Below, one piece after another: positions 11,207 to 22,100 of a stretch of 64,000 bases of DNA. The stretch is from Oikopleura dioica. Its lineage: Eukaryota; Chordata; Appendicularia; Copelata; Oikopleuridae. The number at the start of each line of letters is the position of its first letter. Within the stretch, counting starts at the first letter, position 1. The stretch is taken from assembly GCA_907165135.1 (NCBI GenBank), contig OU015566.1, positions 9,656,157 to 9,720,156 on the forward strand, given 5' to 3'. A model generated the notes under the pieces. It was not told where the DNA came from, made no database searches, and saw nothing but the letters and a program-made list of their open reading frames with translations. The position numbers and the translations under genes are program-made.

Positions 11207-12920
11207 ATGCCCGGGCTTGTCACACTTGTCTCGCAAGACAACCAGAAAATTGAGGTTGAGCTCAATGTCATCAGACAATCAAAGGTAAGAAATATTATCT
11301 AATTTATAAATTAATATATATAATATAATTAATAATTTATCTTTCGTCAGGTTTTTTCAACGGGATATTTAAGGTCATCTCCGGAATGCTCCAAGACCTT
11401 GGTGAGGATGAAGATACCGAGTACCCCATTCCCAACGTCTCCCACGCCATTTTGAAGAAAATCATCGAATGGTGCGAGTAAGTACTGCTAGACTTTTATC
11501 AAAAGAAAACCAAGTCTCTTTGACCGATTTGACTTACCATGTCTTTCAGAGAGCACAAAGATGACGCCCCGATCGATGATGAAGACCCGAACTACCAAGA
11601 AAAGAAGCGAACCCAGGAAGTGCCCCGATGGGACGCAGAATTCCTCAAGGTCGACCAAGGAACGCTCTTTGGTAAGTCTCCGCCCTCTCATCTCTTTTGC
11701 TTACTTTTTCGCCCTAGAAATCATCCTCGCTGCCAACTACCTTGATATCGGCCGCCTTCTGGACTTTGCCTGCATGACTGTTGCAGATCAAATCCGCGGC
11801 AAGACACCAGAAGAAATCCGTAAGGTAAACCGTCGGTATCAATCACTGTTTCTTAGAAAAATTGCTTGATGAGGAAGAGCGAGTAAACTCAAAATACGGG
11901 CCCCCTTCAAATATGAAGCCCCGTAATGAAGTTGAATCAAAGCCGTATCTTTACCCCTAACCTAAAAAACGAAAGAATGCTACTAGAAACAGCTGCCAGA
12001 AACGCTCTTACATCCCATTTTGCTCCTTATATTGTGCGAATAAAAAGTTTGGCTTAAATTTGCTAGTTTTTGAATTTCCGTCTATTTCAATTTGATAAAT
12101 CGATTGAATAAAGTTCCACAGGGTCAATTCTCTAGCTTACTTAACCCCTATACCCGAAGTGTACAATTTTTGTCGATTTCGGGATATAATCGCCCGCTGA
12201 ATGGAACTGGTAGGTCGGAATGACCTGAAAACTCAAATGAGTATTTGCACAAGACTTACGCACCTTTTAGCAAAATTTCGGCGTGATAAGCCCAACAAGT
12301 ACTGCACGAGTACTGATTTTCTCACGCCACCCCGCCCGCTTCAAGAAAAGAAAAATTTCCCTTTATCTTTTGGAGTCATCTTTGCTCCGGTTTCGTGTTT
12401 ATCTATAGGTTTTCTACCATGTGGAATTCGAAAACCATCGTTAAAAATGAATTGGATGAGTTTTTTTAAATACTCGCCATATAAAAATTTTATAATAACA
12501 AAATAACTTATCTCAGTTTCACCACTAAATATTGATTTTTTCGAAAATCTAAAAGTGCAGTTCGAAAGAAAATCATTAATTTGGTATGATCTGAGATTTT
12601 CAGAAGATTATCTCGAGAGGAAGATCAAATCGACAAAAATTGTACACTTCGGGTAAGGGGGTTCTTTAGGCAGCTTCGAGTATAGGGGTTAACAAACCAT
12701 AATTAAATTTTTTTAAGTTCTGGTATATAGTTTTATTGCCCGAAATTCACGCTAATTCAATATGAGTAACCATCGTATTTATGTTTTGACAAAACTTTGT
12801 CCACACTTGTGGATCACAAATACTTAACGTCACCTCTAGCACTTCAACATCAAGAACGACTTCACCGAGGAAGAAATGGAGCAGATCAAGAAAGAGAACG
12901 AATGGTGCGAGGGCAACTAA
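11207..12920 (+). CDS. skp1: SKP1, adaptor of SCF ubiquitin ligases
   Basis: SKP1 links F-box proteins to cullin-1. Exons: 11207-11284, 11374-11477, 11550-11671, 11718-11824 and 12840-12920. The start [18 protein letters not shown] is followed by the BTB/POZ fold with [31 protein letters not shown] and [11 protein letters not shown]. The C-terminal F-box-binding helices are [20 protein letters not shown] then EWCEGN, nearly the vertebrate end. Total about 163 aa, the usual length. The last intron is about 1 kb, long for this genome, because it contains a TTAA-flanked MITE (12141-12692). It also holds a possible alternative terminal exon (11857-11960), described separately. Confidence 0.95.
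11857..11960 (+). CDS. skp1: Possible alternative last exon of SKP1
   Basis: Exon 4 ends in two overlapping donors: CC|GTAAGG after 11819 and AAG|GTAAAC after 11824. The first donor, joined to the acceptor at 11856 (CTGTTTCTTAG), keeps an open frame of 34 more codons: [17 protein letters not shown], then [17 protein letters not shown] and a stop at 11960. An AATAAA follows at 12039. The second donor gives the normal SKP1 end. The isoform would lack the C-terminal helices that hold F-box proteins. This comes from splice phase only; no transcript was seen. Confidence 0.45.
12141..12692. mobile_element. TTAA-flanked MITE in the SKP1 intron
   Basis: The left end reads TTAACCCCTATACCCGAAGT followed by GTACAATTTTTGTCGATTT. 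The right end is its inverted copy, with about 28 extra bases carrying a partial duplication (CTCGAAGCTGCC...TTACCCGAAG, read inverted). TTAA lies at each outer end. There is no coding frame with family features. Type: piggyBac- or Kolobok-like, non-autonomous. Confidence 0.75.
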
Positions 12921-13518
12921 ACTATCTTCTCCTACCACCACCAGTCTTGAACAATTCCAAAAGCTCTTTTTACAATTGAAATGTTCTATTTAATTGTATG
13001 ATAGATACCCCCTTCCGCGCGTTGTTTTTTCCTCTGTATAATTTTTCGAAACCATTTTTTCGTATTTTTTTTCTCAGGCGTACCAATCAAGTGAAAACCT
13101 CTCTTTTTCATTTACCAATTGAATAAACTCATTTACGGAACTCGTACAGTCTCTTTTCTATCATCTTGAGTTTATATTATCCGAATAGTTTATCTTGAGA
13201 AAGAGAGTTATCTGTATCAGTTTGAAGCTCAACAAATCGACCTGTTTATAAGACCATCAAAAGTTCAGGGCATTCAAAATGCATGAAATAATGTTCTTGC
13301 TAGCCCAATTTTTTCGTCGAGCCTATGAAAATCCGTTGCACTTGATTGTAGTCTACTGTAACCAGTATTGTCTCCTAAAGACGTTATTCTTCGATGATTC
13401 TTTTTTTCGAATATACAGTTAAAAAGTTTATTTTGTATCCGCTCTATTCTTAAACCATGCAAAAATTATTCTTGATTTTATTCACTTCAACAGCCTGTTA
13501 CTCTCTGATTGGGTTAGA

Positions 13519-13989
13519 ATGTCGCACAACATGTATCACAAAGAACCGAAATTAGAAGCACCAAACAGCGACTACGCAACTCAACAACATCAACGCGGCA
13601 TGCATCAGCGCAGGACTCATTTGCCCCAGAGTTCTCTTATGGAACAGGTGACTTGTTAAAGCTTTCTTATTCCTTTCAATCGGGCTTTTTAGATCGCGGA
13701 AATTGCCCGAAATCCAATGAATCGCTCGCCAGAAGAGATGCGAGAGCACTTTCTGAACATGAAGGCTGAGCTTGGGAACATCAGAGAGCGTATTAAAAAC
13801 TCCCCTGCTTTGGACTCGCTGCGGGAAACACAGCAACTCCAGTTGGAAGTTGTTCAAGAGCAGTTGAGGATGAAACAAGAGCTGATTCAGCGACTCAAGG
13901 ACTCTGATGTAAGACACGTTATTTATTGACCTGCTTCTTATCATTTTTAGCTGGACAAAGACACAGCGATGGAGCTGATGTCTCAATAG
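13519..13989 (+). CDS. med9: Probable Mediator subunit 9
   Basis: Three exons: about 13519-13647, 13693-13908 and 13951-13989, all phase 0. The product has about 127 aa. The N-terminus is Gln/His-rich and probably disordered. The rest is one long helical region: RSPEEMREHFLNMKAELGN, RERIKNSPALDSLRE, QLQLEVVQEQLRMKQELIQ. The spacing of 'LK.K...MR..I...P' and 'QL..L.EQ.R.K.ELLQ..K' resembles the C-terminal coiled coil of MED9, which binds the Mediator middle module. Identity is modest, so another small coiled-coil protein remains possible. Confidence 0.55.
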
Positions 13990-14208
13990 AAGATGCTCTG
14001 CGAGATGCCCACTGCCTATTTTGTACATTGCCACTTTATTTAATTACGATCTACTAGATTCATTCGATAGAATAAAAATCATAATAATGCATAATTCAAA
14101 CAGCGTAAATATCTTCCATTAATCGTTAATGTGAAGATATCTTCAATTTCGAGTCTATGTATTTATCAACAGTGTTTGTTTATTAGTGGTAGATGTAACG
14201 ATTGAGCT

Positions 14209-14803
14209 TTATTTGATAATTTTTCCAGGAGCAGGGAACACCTTGAGCGATTTTTCGAATAGTTCTCTAGTAACTCCGTTCGGAGTGTAGATGGAAGTGA
14301 CTGGAAGCCGACTGACCGCGTTCATATTGTTCATTTGGTTGTCGTAGAAGACCATATCATCAAGAGCGATGCCGGTTTTCTCTGCAAGAGTCCGGAAATG
14401 CACCTCTTTAGATCGCGCCTTGTAGATTTCCTTGTGGGCGAAGACATCGTCTGGCTTGATGTCAAGTTTAGGCCCGATTCGCATTTTACGGAGGCACTCT
14501 GCTGCCCAACTCGGCTCTTAAAACAAAGCTCAATACACTGTAGAAAACTTGTGTACTTGTCTAACCATCGCAAGTAGAAGCAATGCCGACTATTGAATCG
14601 GCATATTTTGGGTCAGTGTGAAGCTCGTAGAGAATCTTTCTAACATCTCCCAGAAAGTGCACCTCTTCGCCTTTACAGTCCTTGACATTTCCATTCTCCT
14701 GGAGCTTGAAAGGACTCCCTCCTCCCCAGATTTCGTACATTTCCGGCGCCCAGACGCAACCGTCAAGGTCGAAAACGAACATTTTTGGCATTTTGTTCGA
14801 CAT
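14209..14803 (-). CDS. mdp1: Magnesium-dependent phosphatase 1 (HAD family)
   Basis: MDP1 is a small cytosolic HAD phosphatase acting on protein tyrosine and glycated substrates. Exons 14566-14803 and 14209-14516, joined in phase 1. HAD motif I is VFDLDGCVW, with the two catalytic Asp residues. Motif II is the Ser/Thr in GIASTCD, where vertebrates have AASRTSE. KTGIALDDMVFYDNQMNN matches the acidic motif IV region, although vertebrate FFDDE is FYDNQ here, so one metal-binding acid is replaced by Asn. The length of about 181 aa is typical. The gene lies 96 bases behind LITAF on the same strand and may be the second cistron of an operon. Confidence 0.88.
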
Positions 14804-14899
14804 TCTGTTGGTTTCAAGGTTTAAAAGTTAAGTCAATGCTCGCATGCTTTTATTGTTAGAGACAGATTATTGTTAGATATGTACAGGAAGAGAATTATA
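14804..14899 (-). promoter_or_regulatory. Short intercistronic region with a possible trans-splice acceptor
   Basis: Only 96 bases separate the LITAF stop from the MDP1 start. Read on the minus strand they hold AACAATAAAAGC, which contains a poly(A) signal, and then, directly before the MDP1 start, TTGAAACCAACAG|AATG, an AG acceptor one base from the ATG. This is the layout of larvacean operons, where the spliced leader is added to downstream cistrons. Confidence 0.5.
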
Positions 14900-15500
14900 T
14901 TAGCATTCAGCACGATAAGTACCAATATATCTTCCACAACTTGGGTTTCCGCAATAGTGCTCGATGTCTCGCATGTACTAAAATGAAAATAAAACGAACG
15001 CCCTTTCAAAATATCAAGGTGAATTATTGATCAAATAATCTTTAAAAGCGAGAATATCCTCGAGTGCTTACCCTGCAACAAAATGGAATGAAGCAGCAAG
15101 GCCAACAGCCGCACAAGAACATTGTGAAACAAAGAAGGAATGAAAGAGGAGCATGAGCTGCTTCTGTCGTTCGAGTGATTGCAGTTCCTTAGTGAAGGTG
15201 TTAGGGTCAATACTTAGCAGAAAATTGCAACTTACGTTGGCACTGGTCGCAATAAATCCTCTGGGGATATCGAAAATGAATTCCCTGATCTGACCCCATG
15301 CTTTGGACAACATAGATTTGCGTGTGACCATTGCTAGTCCTTACTGTCCGTTGTTCTTCAAAATATTGACTCTCTGGTTGGGTTGCGATAGGGATTTCCT
15401 GTGATCTGTGAATAAGATCACCGTCAAAAGACAAGTTTGTTTCTCCCTTTTTAGTTTCATCCATTGCTTGATTATATGATGGTGGCATTTCATTTGCCAT
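14900..15500 (-). CDS. LITAF-domain membrane protein
   Basis: LITAF/CDIP proteins are monotopic zinc-binding proteins of late endosomes. Exons 15236-15500, 15072-15187 and 14900-14977. The N-terminus has a PPSYNQA motif (PPxY type) as in LITAF, then a polar linker. The LITAF domain starts IYCDQCQRTAITRT, the first CxxC. The hydrophobic hairpin follows: LLCFTMFLCGCWPCCFIPFC. It ends MRDIEHYCGNPSCGRYIG, which replaces the usual HxCPxC knuckle with HYCGNPSC. The total of about 152 aa fits the family. It is the upstream partner of MDP1. Confidence 0.88.
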
Positions 15501-16139
15501 TTTTTCGCTTTTTTTTCTATTCTCTCAGTTGCAAGAAAAATTAGTCACTTTTTCGTATATTTTATAGTTGTTTTATTGAATATCATATATAGTATCTTGT
15601 CCGTTACAGGAATACGTTTAATTGAGAAACAGAGAATAGGAAGTAATAGGATTCGTTACTGATTAACCCCACCCCTCTCTTTTCCACAGTCTGCTAATAT
15701 TGCAACTAGGTAAACAAGATAGAAAAATGAGCATTACGCATGCGAACATTCGCGCTTTTTTACAAAAACGAACTTTGTGAAAAGAAAGCAGTGACGTACA
15801 GCGGCCAAGAGTTAGAAAAATATTTGACAAAAACATAGTTTGTGTGTGACAATACGCGTTTCGTGGTTTTGTTGTGTATCTATCACGTGAGCAGTTTGAA
15901 AGACCGTTGAACTTTTTCATTTTGACTCTTGACGAGTTTTACAATTGTCGTTTACTTTTGAATCTGTAGCACCAGTAGTTTTGGTGTATTGTTTATCAGG
16001 TTTTTGTTGATGTTGGAGATGGCAGTAGAAGAAATTAATTTAACCGGGGAGATCCGGGACGAACGTTGAATTACTAAATATGAGCAGTTATTTAAACGCA
16101 GTCATAATAAAACAGAATGGTTTAAATGGAAAATAATTG
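15501..16139. other. Intergenic, no feature seen
   Basis: This lies between the LITAF start (minus strand) and the SS18 stop (minus strand). I found no exon chain. It should contain the SS18 3' end and the LITAF promoter. Confidence 0.5.
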
Positions 16140-19100
16140 CTAACACACCTGACTAAAAGGAGGATATTGTCCGTGTTGTTGCTGCGGAGGTGCTCCCATG
16201 CCTGGTGGGGCTCCTCCTTGTGGTGGTGCTCCGGGATATCCACCTGAAAAGAAAGGATTATTATCGAATACAAATATAGGAGCAAGTTAAATTATCGTGA
16301 TAAATTTAACTCACGGTGTGGTCGCATACCCCCTGGGTACTGAGGAGGATACTGGCCATATTGAGGATAACCTCTAGGCGGGTATCCTTGGTATCCAGGA
16401 TGTCCAGGAGGGTGTCCATAGCCAGGCGGCATTCCAGGTCGAGGTGGATAACCACCTGAGCCGGGGTGTCCGTGTGGTGGGTAACCTTTCATTCGGGCTT
16501 TGACTGGGTCATTTTCTTATTTTTTCTAAAAGTTTTTCACTAAAGCCGTGCCTTGCGGAGGATATCCAGGATGTCCACTTGGGTAGCCATAAGGGTAGCC
16601 TGGTTTCTGCGCCATGCCAGGGTGCATTCCTTGAGGCGCGTGAGGGTTGTATCCTGCTGGTGGTGCACCTTGGGGACTTTGGCCAGGATGGGGTTGAGAC
16701 TGCCCTTGCATTGCTGGCCCTCCTGGGCTTTGCATCATCGATGGGTGTCCTTGACCTAAAAAGACATCTTAGCTAGATAAAGACTAATAAGGATCTACCC
16801 GGAGAAGACTGTTGAGGTGACTGATGCGGGATATTCGGCGACTGAGCATGTGGTGCTTGAGGCGTTTGCGGATTCACCGATGGGCTCGCATGTGTTGAAT
16901 CTGGTCTGGGAGGAGGATTAGGCGTCGAAGGCTGTTTCTGGGGTGATATCTAATACTCGGAATATAAAAGAACTTAAACTGGCGCCAACTACGACCTGTT
17001 GTTGCGCCTGCGGTTGAGAGCTGTGTAGATGGTGAGGCTGGTTCATGGCGTGTGGAGGGTAGCCTGGCGCCTGGCTACCTGGATACGGCTGGCTGGCTGG
17101 CCCACCAGGATAACCGGGGCCATAGCCTGGATGCTATAAAATGCTAAATAAACTTATAAAAATAACGATTTACCTGTGAGTAAGGAAATCTGTGTGCAGG
17201 ATTCTGAGCGGCTTGAGGATTAGGTGCTCCAGGTTGCCCAGGCCCATTCCCATGAAAACCAGGATAACCGGGATGTGGCTGACTTTGTGGCGTAGCTGCT
17301 GGATTCTGTTGCGTTGGCATCGCACTGTTTTGAGCTGCAGATGGAGACTGTTGAATTGGTGTTTGTTGTTTGGGCGGAGGTTGTTGTTGCTGCTGTGGTT
17401 GTTGAGCTTGAGAAGACGCCGAAGGAGCGGGACTTTGAGCTGGCTGAGACTGCGCCTGTTCTTGTGGAGTTTTTGGAGGCTCTTCGGTAATCGACTGGGG
17501 AGGTTCGGTTTCGGAACTTGGCTTTGGTGAGACTCTGGCTTCGCTTTCGGAGTTGACCGCTTGAGGAGGGTTATTTCCAGGAGTTGGCGGATTATCTGGT
17601 TGATTTTCCGTAGGAGCGGGAGATTTTACAGCGGATTCAGTCGGAACGGGAGTTGAGACTGGAGGAATTTGTGTCTGTGATGGCTGATCATTTTCGGTTT
17701 CTTGTGTTGACGCAGGAGTTGCTGGCTTTGGTGGGTGACCGTTTGGAAGCCCGTTCGGTAGTCCTGGGTGCTGCTGTATGCCTGTATGAGCTTGTGGAAT
17801 GGGTGGTTGGGCCATTCTCGGGCCCTCAGGTCTAATCTGAGACAGAGTGGCTATTTTGGACAAAAAATAGGGGTCTATCCATCCAAATTCCATCCAAAAA
17901 ATTTCTAACCGGGTCTATCCATCCAAAATCCAATCCAATCCAATTTTCGCCCAATTCCCAACTAAAATCCAATTCCAAGTTCTTCCGAAATTCCAACTTT
18001 TCCCAATTCCCAATATGCCCCGATTCCATTGGATTTCCAATATTTTCCAGCTAGCAAATTCAAAAAAAAACAAACAAACAATACTTATTCTTCAAAGTTT
18101 ATTTCTGTAGATCCAAGGGCAATGTCTAGGATTGTGCTGGCAGCAAGTTTGTGGCGTCGAATAGATCGCATCAATGTCGTGAAACTGAAGGCTCGCTCCA
18201 GGCTTGAACTTGAGACGGAAGAGTGATGAAGCTAAGAAATGCTTTATTTTTGAACTCAAAAAAACCGAACCATTAATCCGATTCTGCTCAATCTTGGCAA
18301 GGTTTCAGCGTATCGCCGCCAGAACTCTCCAACAATATCATCTTCCGCAACCTTCTTCATTGCGCAATACTTCTTGTCTAATTTCAAATAAAGTAGATTA
18401 ATGATGAAAATTACTTACGCGCTTCTATATCAGTATCATTTACTTCGTCGTACTGAGCAATCTCTTCTTCGATCTTGGAACGGATTTCTTTTGGCTTTCC
18501 TAGTCCGCGGCGGTGACTAAGTGGGCCAACAGCGTTATTTTGGCTGTCACATTGAACATTATTAACGCCAGCTTCAAGGAGCTGTAACAACTGTTCATCT
18601 GTCAGCTCGTCGTCTTCCATTGTTCGATCAACCTCTGTGATCCAGTTCTTCGCTTTTTCGAGCCAATCCTTGGTTCCGTCGACGAGTACTTTCTGAATTA
18701 TTTTTTGGCATGAAGATAAATACATACCATTATTTTGGAGATGAAGGGGACTCGGGAATCTTTCATTTTGGCGACGACTGGATGAAAATTCATCGCTATC
18801 GATGTAGAGTCGGGTGCCAGGTAAATGCTTGCCAAGTCTTTGTTGGTAAAACGAAGGGGTACTTGACATGGGACATCGTTTCCATTCATATCAATCCGCT
18901 TTTTTGTAACCTGTTCCACCACACTGATGAGCACAGCCTTCGCAAATCTGGATTCCTCGGTCCGACTGATTGTGATTCGATTGACGCACTCAATCATTAT
19001 TCGTTCGATTTGCTTGTAGTACGCTGATCCGCAGGCAAGCGAGTCAGACTCGAGAATATTGATACTGCGATGAATTTCGATAAGAAGAGGGTTGATTGAT

Positions 19101-21930
19101 CGCGCAAACTGCAGATCTGGGACTGGACACTCAGCGAGAAGATGGCGTTGAGGGTGGTTGATAGAAAAGAGGTTGTTTAGGCTATCTTCGCTCAAAAGGA
19201 GACGCTGAACTCCATAGATTAATTTCCGGAAGCGCGTGGAGCCGGAAATTCGATCGATGGCCTTCCCTTTCTCCTTTCTGTTGAGGAATGCATCCGTCTT
19301 TTCTTCAACAAGTCGTTTGACTTGATCGTCTTCAAGAATTTCAGTACTCGCTTTTATTTTTGCATTATAAAACTCTTTTATAAGCAAGCGATTAGTCACT
19401 TCTTGAGAAATCAAAAACGCATTGATTGACTTGTATCCGACACCAGCCGGAAGATCACTCGCCGATACTGTAGCTTCACACTTGTCGATGAATTTTTCAA
19501 GTGATTCGTACTTCTTATCCTTCGGTCCACCTGGTCTGAGATTTTGTTCGCACGCTCTCTTAAGGTTGCAACACATTGAATGACTTCCGCAAATGCTACG
19601 GTTGATCGTAAAATGCTCGGGCACGGACTCTGCTGCCTGATCGCTCACAATGCAGACCAAGTTTTTCTCTATCGCATCGGTAAGGTTGTATTCTTCAAAT
19701 ATCTGCTTCAGTTTTTCTATGGTGTGATCCGCAGTTGAGTCCGGCATCGGAACATAACCGATCAAACAGTTCCAAAATCCGTTTTTGCAGCGAATATTGA
19801 CCTCAACCCCGAGTATCTTCCAGAGCGTATTTTCTTTAGTTTTCACGTATTTGTGGTCTTTAAAGGATATTAAATTGTTAATAAGACAAATTATTCAAAA
19901 ATTTTTAAAGAAACTTTGAAATCCTTATCCTAGAGAAATTGACAGGCGGCCCTTTTTTGCCATTTCCGGAAGAATCTGTTGAAGGCGCTCCCGAATTTTC
20001 TTTGCCTCTTCTTTCATGTATATTTTGATGGCATCCTTCGAAAGGCAAAGTTGATTGATGAGCATCTGGCTAAAGGATACATTTTTGAGAAGGCAGCGCA
20101 TCAGGGCCTTGACAGAGTCATGTGACCAAAACCGGAAGCTTGTTCCGGTATCGCGCATGACTTGCAGAACTTTCTTCTGGACATCAACTCTGTGGTCCTT
20201 GGTGTTATTCAGAAGCGCGAGTACTCTCTGCTCATCTGGTGCTTGCGCGTGGCGATCCACAATCGGTTCGAGAGTCTTTTTATAGACATCTGTATTTTGA
20301 TCGTATGTATGGAATGGCTTAAGGTTTTTTAAGAATTTTTACAAAATGCAAATTTTACCTCTCCTCTGCATTTTTTGCACTTAGCTCCATCTATTCTTGC
20401 GCAGCGCAAGTAGCAAGTCGGAAATCCCTCGAAATAGTACTCTTCAAATTCAAGGTTGAGCTCTCGAATCTTGTCTTGTAGTTTTGTAGGGGTCCATTTC
20501 TTCCATTCACCAGTCGGTTGCTCACTTTTTTCATCAGCAGTAATTTCCGCTTTCTTTCTATCAACCTCTTCTTTTCGTTTATCCTTGTCTTTTTCGTCAC
20601 TCGCCACATAAATGCATCTCTTGGAACGCTTGGCAGGTGGACTCATCCCTTCTGAAAAAAGGTTGACTAGTAAAAGAAAAGAAAATGCCATTTAAATCGC
20701 AGTAAAACTCTCTAATGATCAGTATTTATCCGTCTGAGAAAGGTAGACTGCGCGTGATGAGTGTAGGTTGAGAACAAACCTGATTGGTCGATCATTTTTT
20801 CGCAATTTTTTCTCGGATCCAATCTTGCCAACAACTGCCAATTCCCCAAGAAGATCCAATTTTCCAATGTCGCCAATCCCCAATTTCCCCCAATTACCCA
20901 ATTTTACCCAATAAAATCCGATACCCTGGCCATCCAAATTCCATCCAAACCTTATTGGATTGGATCCAATCCAATTCCAACTAACCCCCAAGTCCAAAAT
21001 AGCCACCCTGATCTGAGAAGTCGGTTGAGGGGTTGGTGCTCCAGGCTGAGGCATGCCGTGTTGCTGAGAGTGCTGCTCAGTCGGCGCAGTTGCTCCTGGA
21101 GCGGTGGGATGTGCTGGTCCTCCAGCTGGACCGGGTGTCGGACCAAGTCCCATTCCAGAACCCTGTTTATCCGCAGCAGTAGCGAGATAGACGAGATTCT
21201 TGTGCAGCTTGTTTTGATATTGGACGCAATCTTGGACCATTCCTAAAAGAATTTCACGAGTTAGAAACCGCGTCTGTAATTACGCTAAAATAAAGGGAAT
21301 TTTTGAAAATTGACGACATTTAGGCATAAATACGCCCGTTTGACGTGACAAATTCCACCGAATGTTGTCTAGATTGTATGAATCAATTGAAATGGAATAA
21401 ATTAAAGAAAGTGAATAGCGAATTCACAGTTGGGCTCACCCTTCGACTGGTAGTTGATTATACATTCGATCAAGTGCGTATTTTCGTCGAGAATAAATTG
21501 AATCTGTGAGCGGGACGGTGGAGCTGCATTTGGAGGCATTCCATGACCATTATGACCGGCACCCGGTGGTGGTGGCACAGGGCCGCGCAAGTCGCCTCGA
21601 ACCTGAATTCGTAATTTTTAATACGTTTTTAGATTGACAAGATTATATTCAGCGTATCAATTACAGTAATCAACGACTAGAAAATTGTTGAGATTACGGT
21701 ACCTTCCGCAAATTCGCAACTAATTTTGGCAAGTTTAGCGTTATGGAAGAGTATTTTTGCTTATCCATTTCCAAATTCAACTGAGAAAGAGAACAGAAAA
21801 ATGAAGGATTTTTATTGAAAATCTAGAAAAAATAATTTCTAGATAAATTCGATGAACTACAGAGCTCCACGAGCGATCCGAGCATGAAAAAGACTCGAGG
21901 TTATGAACAAACCTGGCTACCAAAAGACAT
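16140..21930 (-). CDS. ss18: SS18 (SSXT), BAF complex subunit, interrupted by a hAT transposon
   Basis: SS18 is a coactivator subunit of the BAF (SWI/SNF) chromatin-remodelling complex. Exons run down from 21913-21930 (MSFGSQ), 21440-21602 and 21242-21011. The coding then continues after the transposon at 17842-17175 and in several smaller exons to the stop at 16140. The SNH domain is clear: QIQFILDENTHLIECIINYQ, then VQDCVQYQNKLHKNLVYLAT. The rest is a long Gln/Pro/Gly/Tyr-rich tail (GYPP, PGYP, QQQ runs), typical of the QPGY activation domain. The hAT element at 17843-21010 is inserted inside coding sequence: ...PTSQI on one side and QIRPEGPRMAQP on the other, with an 8-bp duplication. Removing the element plus one duplicate restores a single frame. 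The gene is broken unless the element is spliced out or absent from other alleles. Confidence 0.88.
17843..21010 (-). mobile_element. Complete hAT transposon inside an SS18 exon
   Basis: The left end CAGAGTGGCTATTTTGGAC and the right end GTCCAAAATAGCCACCCTG are inverted repeats with 18 of 19 matches. The flanks carry an exact 8-bp duplication, ATCTGAGA, at 17835-17842 and 21011-21018. This is the hAT signature. The 3168-bp element carries one full transposase gene on the minus strand. The subterminal 200 bases on both sides are dense in short CCAATTCC / CCATCCAAA motifs, plausible transposase-binding sites. The exact duplication and near-identical ends suggest a recent insertion. Confidence 0.95.
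18085..20646 (-). CDS. hAT-family transposase
   Basis: Six exons: 20359-20646, 19930-20317, 18728-19857, 18419-18692, 18271-18377 and 18085-18231, about 777 aa in one open frame. The N-terminus is basic, then a Cys/His region (CYLRCARIDGAKCKKCRGE, later VDRH) may be a BED-like zinc finger. The first catalytic Asp is in KGRLSISLDHKYVKTKEN. The second Asp lies in VCIVSDQAAE, followed by CGSHSMCCNL, the hAT CxxH-type motif. The EFWRRYAETLPRLSRIG segment and SSSLERAFSFTTLMRSIRRH form the C-terminal dimerisation (hATC) region with the conserved ERxFS-like core. All catalytic landmarks look intact. Intron 2 (19858-19929) starts with GA. Confidence 0.9.
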
Positions 21931-22100
21931 TCTAGTGAATTCTTTCTAGAGTTTTCCTTTTTCCCTTCTTTTTTCTTTTCACTCTAAATTGCTGGTGCGA
22001 GTTGAATTATTCTCCAACGCTGATTGGCTCGTCTCGGCCATTCATTTTGACCGACCCGTTCTCACGGCGCTTGAAAATGGAAATCGACTATTTCACCGAC

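Noticed and set aside
17192-17530. Plus-strand Arg/Leu/Trp-rich ORF over SS18
   Set aside because: A shadow of the Gln/Pro-rich tail of SS18 on the other strand.
18710-19027. Plus-strand 105-codon ORF inside the hAT element
   Set aside because: Antisense to the main transposase exon, which carries the catalytic motifs.
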